Shown here in pieces: positions 43,823 to 52,442 of a DNA stretch of 64,000 nt. The number at the start of each line of letters is the position of its first letter. Position 1 is the first letter of the stretch. Made by a program: the position numbers and the translations under genes. Source of the DNA: Pseudomonas sp. DY-1 (GTDB lineage: Bacteria; Pseudomonadota; Gammaproteobacteria; Pseudomonadales; Pseudomonadaceae); NCBI RefSeq assembly GCF_003626975.1, contig NZ_CP032616.1, forward strand, positions 3,906,001 to 3,970,000. Direction: 5' to 3'. Below the pieces are notes generated by a model that saw only the letters and a program-made list of their open reading frames with translations, was not told the DNA's origin and did no database searches.

Positions 43823-44764
43823 TCACCTGGTGGCTCGCCACCCGGCACTGGCCACCAACTCCTTGCGGAACACGTAGAACAGGTTTGGCTCACTGACGAC
43901 GTAGATGTCGCCACTCTCGTCCATGGCCACGCCTTCGGCGCGGGGGATGCGGTTTTCCAGGCCATTCATGCCGCCGAGCAAGCTGATGAAGCTGACAGGC
44001 TCGCCCTGCTCGTCCAGCTCCAGCAGCAGATTGGACTGGGCGGAGAGCACCAGCAGATGGCCGGTGCGCGGATCGATGCTGAGTGCGGAGAGATTGCGCA
44101 TACCCAGGCCATAGCTGGGCAACGGTCGAAGTACATCGCTGAGGCCTTCGCTGCCGTCGCTGCCGAGGCTGAACAACGCAACGGGGCCACGCTCCTTGCC
44201 GAGAATAAGCCGGCCCTGGGCCGGGTCCCAGGCGATGCCTTCGAAGCCCTTGTTGCCCGAGTCGGGGAAACCGAGGTCGAACTCAGGCGTACTACCGGCG
44301 CTCAACTCGCGGGTTTCCGGGTCCAGCTCGAAAATCGACAAGGTGCGGCGGCGTTCATCGGTCACCGCCACATGCCCCCCTTCCAGCACGGCTACACCTT
44401 CAGGGTTGGAGAAGCCCTTCAGTGGAATCTTGCGCAGTACCTCGCCGTCTCGGCTCAGCTCCACCAGGGTGGGTGACTTGCCAGTGACGGTGAACAGGGT
44501 ACCGGTAACCGGGTTGTAGGCCAGGTCGGAGGTTTCGTCGTTCTCCAGGCCCGCCAGGGGCTTGCCCTGCAGCACGGCCTTGTAGCCTGGCAGCCAGATG
44601 CTGGCGGCGCGCTGCTCCTGGCTCACCTGCTGCTCGCCGAACCACACCAGCGCACGGTCATCCCAGTGCATGTACCGGGTCAGCGCGGTGGCGCCGGCTG
44701 CAACGGCGACCAGGCCCAGGATCAGTCGGCGACGGCGAACGAACGACAGAAGGCGGCGCGGCAT
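43823..44764 (-). CDS. SdiA-regulated family beta-propeller protein, copy 2
   Basis: A 313-residue protein with a basic N-terminus and one membrane anchor (about 13-30), then a periplasmic propeller. It has NPEGVAVLEGGHVAVTDERR, GFEGIAWDPAQGRLILGKER and AEGVAMDESGDIYVVSEPNLFYVF blades, the same plan as 34200-35123. The two copies bracket the polyamine genes in the same orientation. The function is unknown. Confidence 0.85.
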   Translation of the reverse strand: MPRRLLSFVRRRRLILGLVAVAAGATALTRYMHWDDRALVWFGEQQVSQEQRAASIWLPGYKAVLQGKPLAGLENDETSDLAYNPVTGTLFTVTGKSPTLVELSRDGEVLRKIPLKGFSNPEGVAVLEGGHVAVTDERRRTLSIFELDPETRELSAGSTPEFDLGFPDSGNKGFEGIAWDPAQGRLILGKERGPVALFSLGSDGSEGLSDVLRPLPSYGLGMRNLSALSIDPRTGHLLVLSAQSNLLLELDEQGEPVSFISLLGGMNGLENRIPRAEGVAMDESGDIYVVSEPNLFYVFRKELVASAGWRATR

Positions 44765-44849
44765 CGGGTACTACTCGAAGAAGGGGTCGGCAAGAGATAG
44801 CCAAATGCCAGTGAAAGTTCCGTAAAACCCCGACCGGCGGTCGGCCGGG

Positions 44850-45515
44850 TCAGATGACCCGGCTTTTGAAACTGCTGTGCCCTACCAGCTCCAGCACCAG
44901 CTCATCGCCCTGGTTCAGCGGGCCAACGCCCACCGGAGTGCCGGTGAGGATGACGTCGCCCGGCTGCAGGCTGAAGTGGCCGGCCATGTGCTGGATGAGC
45001 GGCAGGATGGCGTTGAGCATGTCACGGCTGTTGCCGTCCTGGCGGACTTCTCCGTTGACGCTCAGGCGGATGCCGATGTCGTCGAGGCGCTCCGGGGCGT
45101 CGCCCGGCACGAAGGGCGCCAGCACACAGGCGCCATCGAAGGATTTGGCGATTTCCCAGGGCAGGCCCTTCTCCTTCAGTTTCGCCTGCACGTCGCGCAG
45201 GGTCAGGTCCAGTGCCGGGGCGAAGCCGGAAATGGCGTCGCGCACTTCCTCTTCATCGGGACGACGCGACAGCGGCTTGCCGATCAGCACAGCGATTTCT
45301 GCCTCGTAGTGCACCGCACCACGATCCAGCGGAATGCTGAATCCACCCACCAGCGGCACCACGCAGGAACCGGGCTTGATGAACAGCAGCGGTTCGGTCG
45401 GCACGGGATTGTTCAGTTCCTTGGCGTGCTCGGCGTAGTTACGACCGACGCAAACCACCTTGCCCAGGGAAAAGTGGATAGGGGTGCCATCGACATACTG
45501 GTGCTGGTAGCTCAT
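44850..45515 (-). CDS. Fumarylacetoacetate hydrolase family protein (acylpyruvase-like)
   Basis: A 221-residue FAA-hydrolase fold protein: VVCVGRNYAEHAKELNN at the N-terminus, then LFIKPGSCVV, HYEAEIAVLIGKPL (metal-binding Glu pair) and VILTGTPVGVGPL. The family includes acylpyruvases and oxaloacetate tautomerases/decarboxylases; the exact substrate is not evident. CAGGAG precedes the ATG. It lies 66 bp after the D-2-hydroxyglutarate dehydrogenase gene, with a terminator between, so it probably has its own promoter or receives read-through. Confidence 0.9.
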   Translation of the reverse strand: MSYQHQYVDGTPIHFSLGKVVCVGRNYAEHAKELNNPVPTEPLLFIKPGSCVVPLVGGFSIPLDRGAVHYEAEIAVLIGKPLSRRPDEEEVRDAISGFAPALDLTLRDVQAKLKEKGLPWEIAKSFDGACVLAPFVPGDAPERLDDIGIRLSVNGEVRQDGNSRDMLNAILPLIQHMAGHFSLQPGDVILTGTPVGVGPLNQGDELVLELVGHSSFKSRVI

Positions 45516-45546
45516 TTACCGACTCCTGAACGGTATCCATACGAAA

Positions 45547-45572
45547 CAGGCGGTGGATCGCTCCACCGCCTG
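45547..45572 (-). terminator. Terminator of the D-2-hydroxyglutarate dehydrogenase gene
   Basis: A perfect 11-bp inverted repeat with a 4-base loop lies 9 bp past the stop. On the minus strand TTTCGT follows, a short T-run. It sits 31 bp upstream of the FAA hydrolase ATG. Confidence 0.6.
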
Positions 45573-45581
45573 CCTGTCTGC

Positions 45582-46973
45582 TCAACTAAAGATTTTTCCG
45601 GGGTTCATGATCCCGTTGGGATCGAACACTGCCTTGATCGCCTTCATCACGGCAATCTCAGGCTCCGAGCGGCTATAGCCGAGGTAATCGCGCTTGGTCA
45701 TCCCCACGCCGTGCTCGGCGGAGATGGAGCCGTTGTACTTCTGCACGGTCTCGAACACCCACTTGTTCACGGTGGCGCACTTGGCGAAGAACTCGTCCTT
45801 GGACAGGTTATCCGGCTTGAGAATGTTCAGGTGCAGGTTGCCGTCACCGATGTGGCCGAACCAGACCACTTCGAAGTCCGGGTAATTGGCTTCGACGATC
45901 GCATCGATGTCGTGCAGGAAGGCCGGCACTTTGGAAACGGTGACCGAAATGTCGTTCTTGTATGGCGTCCAGTGGGAGATGGTCTCGGAGATGTACTCGC
46001 GCAGCTTCCAAAGGTTCTGCAGCTGTTGCTCGCTCTGGCTCATGACGCCGTCCAGCACCCACCCCTGCTCGACGCAGTGCTCGAAGGTGGCCAGGGCATC
46101 GTTGGCGACTTCTTCACTGGCGGCTTCGAATTCCAGCAGCGCGTAGAACGGGCAATCGGTCTCGAAGGGCGCCGGCACGTCGCCGCGAGCCAGGACCTTG
46201 GCCATGGCCTTGTCGGAGAAGAACTCGAATGCGGTGAGGTCCAGCTTGCTCTGGAAGGCGTGGAGCACCGGCATGATGGAATCCAGGTCCGGCGACCCCA
46301 GCACCATGGCAGTGAGGTTCTTCGGCGCGCGATCCAGGCGCATGGTGGCTTCGACCACGAAGCCCAGGGTGCCTTCAGCGCCGATGAACAGCTGGCGCAT
46401 GTCGTAGCCGGTGGCGTTCTTGATCAGGTCCTTGTTCAGCTCCAGCAGGTCACCGGCGCCAGTGACCACTTTCAGGCCGGCGACCCAGTTGCGGGTCATA
46501 CCGTAGCGAATCACCTTGATTCCGCCAGCATTGGTGCCGATGTTGCCGCCAAGCTGGCTGGAACCGGCGGAAGCGAAGTCCACCGGGTAGTACAGGCCCT
46601 TTTCCTCAGCGAAGTTCTGCAGCTGCTCGGTGATCACGCCCGGCTGGCAGACCACGGTGCGGTCGAACTCGTTGAATTCGAGGATCTGGTTCATATAGTC
46701 GAAGGCGACGACCACTTCGCCGTTGGCCGCCACGGCTGCAGCGGACAGGCCGGTACGACCGCCGGACGGCACCAGCGCCACCTTGTGCTGATTGGCCCAG
46801 CGAACGATGGCCTGGACCTGCTCGATGCTCTTGGGAAACACGATGGCGCTGGGCGCGGGGGCGAAATGCTTGGTCCAGTCCTTGCCATAGGCGTCCAGGG
46901 AAGCGGCGTCGGTCAGCACCTTGCCGGGTTCAACCAGGGTCTTCAGCTCTTCGATCAGGGCAGCGTTGGTCAT
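45582..46973 (-). CDS. FAD-linked D-2-hydroxyglutarate dehydrogenase
   Basis: A 463-residue FAD-binding PCMH/GlcD-type oxidase. The FAD-binding part has VPSGGRTGLSAAAV and SSQLGGNIGTNAGGIKVIRYG. The C-terminal catalytic part has VWFGHIGDGNLHLNIL and GSISAEHGVGMTKRDYL with metal and substrate ligands. It is divergent from serA. In Pseudomonas this enzyme is known to reoxidise the D-2-hydroxyglutarate made by SerA and so pulls serine synthesis. The ATG at 46973 gives the usual length; one eight codons upstream (46997) also has a plausible ribosome site. Confidence 0.92.
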   Translation of the reverse strand: MTNAALIEELKTLVEPGKVLTDAASLDAYGKDWTKHFAPAPSAIVFPKSIEQVQAIVRWANQHKVALVPSGGRTGLSAAAVAANGEVVVAFDYMNQILEFNEFDRTVVCQPGVITEQLQNFAEEKGLYYPVDFASAGSSQLGGNIGTNAGGIKVIRYGMTRNWVAGLKVVTGAGDLLELNKDLIKNATGYDMRQLFIGAEGTLGFVVEATMRLDRAPKNLTAMVLGSPDLDSIMPVLHAFQSKLDLTAFEFFSDKAMAKVLARGDVPAPFETDCPFYALLEFEAASEEVANDALATFEHCVEQGWVLDGVMSQSEQQLQNLWKLREYISETISHWTPYKNDISVTVSKVPAFLHDIDAIVEANYPDFEVVWFGHIGDGNLHLNILKPDNLSKDEFFAKCATVNKWVFETVQKYNGSISAEHGVGMTKRDYLGYSRSEPEIAVMKAIKAVFDPNGIMNPGKIFS

Positions 46974-47161
46974 CAGCGAAACTCTCAAATCATTCATGGT
47001 CGCCCTGAGAACGTTTCAGGTCGCAACCGAGCAAGGAAAAAGGAGATCATGCTAGCATACGCACCCCGCGAATCGTGCGCTCCAGCCGACTTTCCGGGTA
47101 GCAGCCCGCGCTCCCCCACGGCCCGCTTCTGACATTTTTACCGGGATACATAGGTACGCAG

Positions 47162-48391
47162 ATGAGCAAGACCTCTCTCGAAAAGAGCAAGATCAAGTTC
47201 CTTCTCCTCGAAGGCGTCCACCAGAACGCCGTGGACACCCTGAAGGCCGCCGGCTACACCAACATCGAGTACCTCAAGGGCGCACTCTCGGGTGACGAAC
47301 TGAAGGAAAAGATCGCCGACGTGCATTTCATCGGCATCCGCTCGCGCACCCAGCTCACCGACGAGGTGTTCGACTGCGCCAAGAAGCTCATCGCCGTCGG
47401 CTGCTTCTGCATTGGCACCAACCAGGTCAACCTCAATGCCGCCCGCGAGCGTGGCATCGCCGTATTCAACGCCCCATACTCCAATACCCGTTCGGTAGCC
47501 GAACTGGTGCTGGCCGAGGCTATCCTGCTGCTGCGCGGTATTCCGGAGAAGAACGCCTCCTGCCACCGCGGCGGCTGGATCAAGTCCGCAGCCAACTCCT
47601 TCGAAATCCGCGGCAAGAAGCTGGGTATCGTCGGCTACGGCTCCATTGGCACCCAGCTCTCCGTGCTGGCCGAAGCGCTTGGCATGCAGGTGTTCTTCTA
47701 TGACACCGTGACCAAGCTGCCGCTGGGCAACGCCACCCAGGTGGGCAACCTGCACGAACTGCTGGGCATGTCCGACATCGTCTCCCTGCACGTGCCCGAG
47801 CTGCCGTCCACCCAGTGGATGATCGGCGAGAAGGAAATCCGCGCCATCAAGCCGGGCGGCATCCTGATCAACGCCGCCCGCGGCACCGTCGTGAAGCTGG
47901 ACGCCCTGGCCGAAGCCATCAAGGACGAGCACCTGATCGGCGCCGCCATCGACGTGTTCCCGGTCGAACCCAAGTCCAACGACGAGGAGTTCGAGAGCCC
48001 GCTGCGTGGCCTGGACCGCGTGATCCTGACCCCGCACATCGGCGGCTCCACTGCCGAAGCCCAGGCCAACATCGGCCTGGAAGTGGCCGAGAAGCTGGTG
48101 AAGTACAGCGACAACGGCACCTCGGTGTCCTCCGTGAACTTCCCGGAAGTGGCCCTGCCGTCCCACCCGGGCAAGCACCGCCTGCTGCACATTCACGAGA
48201 ACGTGCCGGGCGTGATGAGCGAGATCAACAAGGTGTTCGCCGACAACGGCATCAACATCTCCGGCCAGTACCTGCAGACCGACGAGAAAGTCGGCTACGT
48301 GGTGATCGATGTCGATGCCGACTACTCGGACCTCGCCCTCGAGAAGCTGCAGCACGTGAATGGCACCATCCGCAGCCGAGTCCTCTTCTGA
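47162..48391 (+). CDS. serA: D-3-phosphoglycerate dehydrogenase
   Basis: The 409-residue enzyme starts serine synthesis by oxidising 3-phosphoglycerate. The NAD-binding motif is LGIVGYGSIGTQLSVLAE, and the catalytic triad region includes INAARGTVV and LTPHIGGSTAEAQ. A C-terminal ACT domain (about 335-409, HENVPGVMSEINKVFADNGI) indicates serine feedback, as in the E. coli form. It also reduces 2-oxoglutarate, hence the divergent D-2-hydroxyglutarate dehydrogenase. The promoter lies in the 188-bp divergent gap. Confidence 0.97.
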   Translation: MSKTSLEKSKIKFLLLEGVHQNAVDTLKAAGYTNIEYLKGALSGDELKEKIADVHFIGIRSRTQLTDEVFDCAKKLIAVGCFCIGTNQVNLNAARERGIAVFNAPYSNTRSVAELVLAEAILLLRGIPEKNASCHRGGWIKSAANSFEIRGKKLGIVGYGSIGTQLSVLAEALGMQVFFYDTVTKLPLGNATQVGNLHELLGMSDIVSLHVPELPSTQWMIGEKEIRAIKPGGILINAARGTVVKLDALAEAIKDEHLIGAAIDVFPVEPKSNDEEFESPLRGLDRVILTPHIGGSTAEAQANIGLEVAEKLVKYSDNGTSVSSVNFPEVALPSHPGKHRLLHIHENVPGVMSEINKVFADNGINISGQYLQTDEKVGYVVIDVDADYSDLALEKLQHVNGTIRSRVLF

Positions 48392-48431
48392 ATCGGGGCA
48401 GCTGCGAGTCGGCGATCATTCGCCGGACATG

Positions 48432-48459
48432 AAAAAGGGAGGCCTCGGCCTCCCTTTTT
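48432..48459. terminator. Bidirectional terminator after serA
   Basis: A 12-bp stem (AAAAAGGGAGGC with its complement) and a 4-base loop lie between serA and the convergent DUF4399 gene. T-runs are present on both strands. Confidence 0.92.
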
Positions 48460-48473
48460 CTTTTCCGGCGTCT

Positions 48474-48905
48474 TTACTTGACGATCACAGTGATCTTTTC
48501 CGCTATCACCGGCGGGTCCAGTGGCACATGGTTCTTGTCCCCCACCAGCAGTTGCAGGCTGTGTTTGCCGGGCGGAAGGGTGACCTGGGTTTCGGTCTGG
48601 CCCTTGCCGAAGTGGCGGACGTTATCGGTCATGGGCAGGGGCATATCCATCGCTGGCGCCTGGTCCAGGTCAATCAGCAGGTGGTGATGGCCAGTGGCGG
48701 GCGCATCGACGCCAGCCGGCGCGACGCCCATGCCCTGGAGGCCGAATTTCACCGTGAAGGTCTGGCCAACGGTGGCGCCATCAGCCGGTTCGATGAAGTA
48801 CACCTTTGCGCCATCCGGCGCCGGGGTGCGCGGAGCAGCCGCGTGGGTGGCGGTGGCGGCGCCAAGCAGCAGGGCGCCAAGGCTCAGGAAAGACAAAGTC
48901 CTCAT
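48474..48905 (-). CDS. DUF4399 periplasmic protein
   Basis: A 143-residue exported protein with a signal peptide (about 1-22, ending THAA) and one DUF4399 domain: VYFIEPADGATVGQTFTVKFGL, then a His-rich GHHHLLID and LPPGKHSLQLLVGDKNHVPL. The His cluster could bind a metal, but nothing is known of the family's role. The start is at 48905; the longer upstream frame crosses the divergent neighbour. Confidence 0.85.
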   Translation of the reverse strand: MRTLSFLSLGALLLGAATATHAAAPRTPAPDGAKVYFIEPADGATVGQTFTVKFGLQGMGVAPAGVDAPATGHHHLLIDLDQAPAMDMPLPMTDNVRHFGKGQTETQVTLPPGKHSLQLLVGDKNHVPLDPPVIAEKITVIVK

Positions 48906-49030
48906 TACACATCTCCATGTTTTTGTGAGCCAGACACCAGACCCGATGCAACCAGTTAGGTTCACTCGCTGTCCGAGCAAGGCGCTGCACCCGCGCCAGC
49001 GAAAAACATAACGAGACGAGGAAGTTCCCC

Positions 49031-49561
49031 ATGCGCCTGCTTTACTGCCTGCCCACTCTATTCGCCCTGTTGAGCCCCCTGGCCCAGGCCGAACTGCTTG
49101 ACGATGTATGGGAACGCGGCAGCCTGCGCATTGCCCTGGAGGAGAACAATCCACCCTACAGCTACCGGGAAAACGACAAACTGACCGGCTTCGACGTGGC
49201 GCTGGGGCGCGCCCTGGCTGCGGAGATGAATGTGGATGCGGAGTTCGTCGTGGACGACGACGGCAAGATGCTCGAAGGCTTGCAGAGCGGTCGCTACGAC
49301 ATTGCCCTGGACCGCGTCGCGGCACCAGCTGAGGGCGAGCAGACCCTGGAGTTCAGCGAACCCTACGTCTTCCCGGTAAGCGAGAGCGAGGGCAACCTGG
49401 CGCAGCCTATGACGATTCCCTTCCAGAAGGGCAATCCCGCCTTCCGCGACACCCTCAACCGCGCCCTGACCAAGCTGCGCAGCGAGGGCAAGCTCGGTGC
49501 GTTGTCTGCGCAATGGCTGGGCAAGGATCTCAGCCAGCCCCCGGCTGCCGCCAAGCGTTGA
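49031..49561 (+). CDS. Single-lobe periplasmic binding protein (SBP_bac_3 type)
   Basis: The 176-residue exported protein has a signal peptide (about 1-20, ending AQA). It begins like amino-acid binding proteins (GSLRIALEENNPPYSYREN, LTGFDVALGRALAAEM, MLEGLQSGRYDIALDRVA, LEFSEPYVFP) and ends like them (GNPAFRDTLNRALTKLRSEGKLGALSAQWLG). About 80-100 central residues forming lobe II are missing. The frame is intact, with a normal start site (GAGGAAG) and no frameshift remnants. It probably cannot close on a ligand as classic receptors do. The role is unknown; no permease gene is adjacent. Confidence 0.82.
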   Translation: MRLLYCLPTLFALLSPLAQAELLDDVWERGSLRIALEENNPPYSYRENDKLTGFDVALGRALAAEMNVDAEFVVDDDGKMLEGLQSGRYDIALDRVAAPAEGEQTLEFSEPYVFPVSESEGNLAQPMTIPFQKGNPAFRDTLNRALTKLRSEGKLGALSAQWLGKDLSQPPAAAKR

Positions 49562-49564
49562 ACC

Positions 49565-50056
49565 TCAGTCTTCGTCCAGTTCGGCCAGGCGTGCAGCCGC
49601 CTGGGCCAGTTCCTCTTCGCTGAAGACTTCGACACCCGAGCGGCGCAGGGCTGCGGCGGTAACGCCTTCACCGGCGACTCGAACGCCGCTGAAACTACCG
49701 TCATAGTTTTCCCGATTGCCGCAGGATGGGCTGCGGGCCTTGAGCAACGCGATACGGATGCCGTTACGCGCCACCAGATCCAGAGCGATGCGCGCACCGG
49801 TGACGAACGCGTCGGTCACATCCTGGCCGTCGTCGGTGAGCACCGGCAGCTCGCCGTCCAGCACAGCGGCGCCGCGACCGCCGGCGATCTCGGCCGCTGC
49901 CCGCGGCGTCGGCAAGCCACCGGCCACTTCCGGGCAAAGCGGCACGATGCGCCCCTCCGCCTGCCAGCGCTCCAACAGGTCGAACGGGCCGTGGGCGCCA
50001 CCGTCATAGCGTACTTTCTGCCCAAGCAGGCAACGACTGACCAGGATCTTCTGCAT
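49565..50056 (-). CDS. DUF523 family protein
   Basis: A 163-residue small cysteine-containing protein: ILVSRCLLGQKVRYDG at the N-terminus, LCPEVAGGLPTPR, then ALLKARSPSCGNRENYDGSF. The CLLG, CPE and SPSCG cysteines are conserved across DUF523 and may bind an iron-sulfur cluster or another ligand; the function is unknown. GGAG lies 7 bases before the ATG at 50056. It is convergent with the single-lobe receptor gene, with a 3-bp gap. Confidence 0.9.
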   Translation of the reverse strand: MQKILVSRCLLGQKVRYDGGAHGPFDLLERWQAEGRIVPLCPEVAGGLPTPRAAAEIAGGRGAAVLDGELPVLTDDGQDVTDAFVTGARIALDLVARNGIRIALLKARSPSCGNRENYDGSFSGVRVAGEGVTAAALRRSGVEVFSEEELAQAAARLAELDED

Positions 50057-50278
50057 ATTCATCTCCAGAGGGGCGCCTTCGAGGTCACCCCGGGTAACAA
50101 CTGCGCCACCTGCGCGAAGTGGCGCCTGATCGAAGGTAGGGCCTGGGCCCGTTAACTGCCAAGCCGTTCTCAACGGCAGGCGACAGGATTCCCCATCCTT
50201 CGGCGGGAAGCACTCTTCGCCACTGGCTGTGGCTCCCGCGGCCCTCCAGACTGCGCGCAACCTGCACAGGAGCGTGCC
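50057..50278. other. 222-bp divergent gap
   Basis: The gap between the DUF523 gene and the FilA-like gene must hold both promoters. I see short inverted repeats but no convincing -35/-10 pair and no RNA gene. Confidence 0.4.
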
Positions 50279-50836
50279 ATGCCCAGAACAACGAACTACC
50301 TGCGACTCGCACTGGCTTGCGGCACCGCCCTGCTCAGCGGCACCGGCCAGGCAGCCCTTGAATCCCTGGATAACCAGGCTCTCAGCGAAATCAGCGGCCA
50401 GGCCGGAATCAACCTGCGCCTGGATGTCATGGCGCGCATCGACAGCATCAGCTGGAACGACGATGGCGGCAGCCTGTCATTGCGTAATGTGCGCATCGAC
50501 AACGGCTGCCTCAAGCCTGGCGACTGCCCCAATGGTGCGGGCGGCAGCTTTCCCCTGGGCGCTGCGCAACTCGGCCTCACGCTCCCCATCTTCGGCGTCG
50601 ATCAGCCGACCCTGAAGGTCGACGTGGTGAAGAATTCAGCCGGTACCCAGCAAGTCCGCCTGGAACTGCCCGATCTCACCACCATCAACGAACAACTCCA
50701 GGGCAGTGGCATTCCGGCCCAGCGCATCCGCGTGCGGGTCGCCGCCGACATGCACATTGGCGAAAGCCGGATCGGTAGCCTGGAAATTCGCGATATCACC
50801 GACCTGCGCGGCAACTTCAGGGTCTGGGGCCACTGA
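50279..50836 (+). CDS. Exported FilA-like/DUF6160-type protein
   Basis: A 185-residue secreted protein with a signal peptide (about 1-25, ending GQA). It then shows LESLDNQALSEISGQAGINLRLD, a mature N-terminus shared by a group of Pseudomonas and Acinetobacter surface or pilus-associated proteins. The rest is rich in beta strands, with one cysteine pair (NGCLKPGDCP) likely forming a disulfide. AGGAG precedes the ATG. No chaperone-usher genes adjoin. The function is unknown; a cell-surface role is inference. Confidence 0.7.
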   Translation: MPRTTNYLRLALACGTALLSGTGQAALESLDNQALSEISGQAGINLRLDVMARIDSISWNDDGGSLSLRNVRIDNGCLKPGDCPNGAGGSFPLGAAQLGLTLPIFGVDQPTLKVDVVKNSAGTQQVRLELPDLTTINEQLQGSGIPAQRIRVRVAADMHIGESRIGSLEIRDITDLRGNFRVWGH

Positions 50837-50848
50837 CAGGCATGAGCT

Positions 50849-51466
50849 TCAGAGCGGCCCGCCGCGGCGACGGAACCATCCGGCGAGGGACAGGCGCTCG
50901 CGGTTCGCCGGCAGGACCTCATGGGGCAGTTCCGCGGACAGGAACACCACCAGGCTGCCGCCCTCGGGCAGCACATCCCGTTCACCTTGCGCCAGGTACA
51001 GGCGCAAGGCACCGCCCTGCTCCGGCTGCCAGTCGGCATTCAGGTAGGCCACCACCGACACGGCCCTGCGGTCATCGTCGCGAAAACGGTCCAGGTGCTT
51101 CTGGTAGAAGGCCCCGGGCGGATAGCAGGCGAAGTGGCATTCGAAATCTTCCAGGCCCAGGTAAAGCTCACGATTGAGGAGCTGGCGCAACTCGTCCATC
51201 AACGCAAGATAGGCATCACTGGCGGCCGACTGGCCGGGCTCCAGCCACTGGATACGATCACCGCGCACCCCTTCACGAATCTGCTGCCCTTCGCCACGCC
51301 CGACGGAAGCGGGCGCGAGTGTTCCGGCAGCCCCGCGAGCACGGCACTCATCCGCGAGGGCATTGGTGAGGTCGACGGGCAGCATCAGGCACTGGTGGGA
51401 CCAGCCCTGGCTGGCCAGGTCATCAGCGATCGGGGTGAGCACGGGGTGATCTGCGGGTAGCGGCAT
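50849..51466 (-). CDS. 2-oxoglutarate/Fe(II)-dependent prolyl-hydroxylase-like oxygenase
   Basis: A 205-residue oxygenase with a complete facial triad: the HLDRF motif (His-x-Asp) after CHFACYPPGAFYQK, the distal His in AELPHEVLPA, and the 2-oxoglutarate Arg in RERLSLAGWF. It resembles bacterial P4H/SM-20-type enzymes such as the P. putida hydroxylase that modifies EF-Tu. That substrate is not proven here. It is convergent with the FilA-like gene, with a 12-bp gap. Confidence 0.87.
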   Translation of the reverse strand: MPLPADHPVLTPIADDLASQGWSHQCLMLPVDLTNALADECRARGAAGTLAPASVGRGEGQQIREGVRGDRIQWLEPGQSAASDAYLALMDELRQLLNRELYLGLEDFECHFACYPPGAFYQKHLDRFRDDDRRAVSVVAYLNADWQPEQGGALRLYLAQGERDVLPEGGSLVVFLSAELPHEVLPANRERLSLAGWFRRRGGPL

Positions 51467-51672
51467 GATTCCGGAATTCTACCAGCGAGCAGGAAATTAC
51501 CTACATACACCGATGAAGATTCCGACACCTCGACAATAAAGCCCGAGTCCGCTGAGAATAGCCGCACGCTCAACCCCGCAACGCCCACCCGCCGCCACCG
51601 CCCTGCCCGCCGAACCGATGCCGTACGCGTGGGTCCGATACGAACAGCGGACTGCGTCATCAAGGAGACCCC

Positions 51673-52428
51673 ATGCGCCTGCTCTTCGCCGTCACCCTCC
51701 TCCTCTTCGGTTTGCCTGCCCTGGCCGACGACCACGCCAGCCTTTACCAGGCGGCCGGCTGGCCGGAGCAGCGCGCGCACTTCAACGACGCCCTGACGGC
51801 GGCCCAGCAGCGTTACCAGAAGACCTTGCCGCCGGCGGTCTACCAGGCACTGGTGGACAACAGCAACCGTCGCTTCCAGCCCCAGGCCATCGACCAGCGC
51901 GCCCAGGTTGCGCTGCGTAGCCAATTACAGGACCCGCGTCCGGCACTGACCTTCTTCCAGTCGCCACTGGGCCGCAAGATCATTGCTGCAGAAACCCTGG
52001 CCACCCGCCGCGACCAGTTGGCGATGCACGCCAATGGCCTGCCGCGCATCGAGGCCGAAGCCACCCGCCGTCTGCTCATTGGCCACCTGGCCCAGGCCTT
52101 GCCGGCCCGTGAAGCCGGTGCGGAGGTCAGCCTGGCGCTGGCCGGCGTCGCTGCCGACAGCCTGAGTCAGATGCTTCCCGGCCTGTTCGGTGGCGGCCAG
52201 GCCCAGGGCATGATCGATGGCCAGCGCCAGCGCCTGATGGAGCAGATCGGCAACGATCTGGATAACACCCTGCTCTACGTCTATCGCGACCTTTCCGACC
52301 CGGAACTGGAAGAGTTCGTCACCTTTGCCGAATCAACCGACGGCAAGGCCTACTACCAGGCCGCGCTGGCCGCCGTGCGGGCCGGCCTTGCCGTGGGCCA
52401 GGACGCCTCCGCCAAGCAGGGGCTCTGA
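51673..52428 (+). CDS. Exported DUF2059 protein
   Basis: A 251-residue protein with a signal peptide (about 1-19, ending ALA), mostly helical, with two DUF2059-like regions; the second is near residues 170-245 (LYVYRDLSDPELEEFVTFAESTDGKAYYQA). It is common in Proteobacteria and of unknown function. AAGGAG lies 8 bases before the ATG. It is divergent from the oxygenase gene across 206 bp in which I see no other gene. Confidence 0.85.
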   Translation: MRLLFAVTLLLFGLPALADDHASLYQAAGWPEQRAHFNDALTAAQQRYQKTLPPAVYQALVDNSNRRFQPQAIDQRAQVALRSQLQDPRPALTFFQSPLGRKIIAAETLATRRDQLAMHANGLPRIEAEATRRLLIGHLAQALPAREAGAEVSLALAGVAADSLSQMLPGLFGGGQAQGMIDGQRQRLMEQIGNDLDNTLLYVYRDLSDPELEEFVTFAESTDGKAYYQAALAAVRAGLAVGQDASAKQGL

Positions 52429-52442
52429 ACGTTTCTCGCAGG

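Noticed and set aside
49031..49561. Short binding protein as a frameshifted full-length gene
   Set aside because: Both ends of lobe I join in one frame and no lobe II coding sequence is visible in other frames nearby, so it is a clean internal deletion rather than a frameshift.
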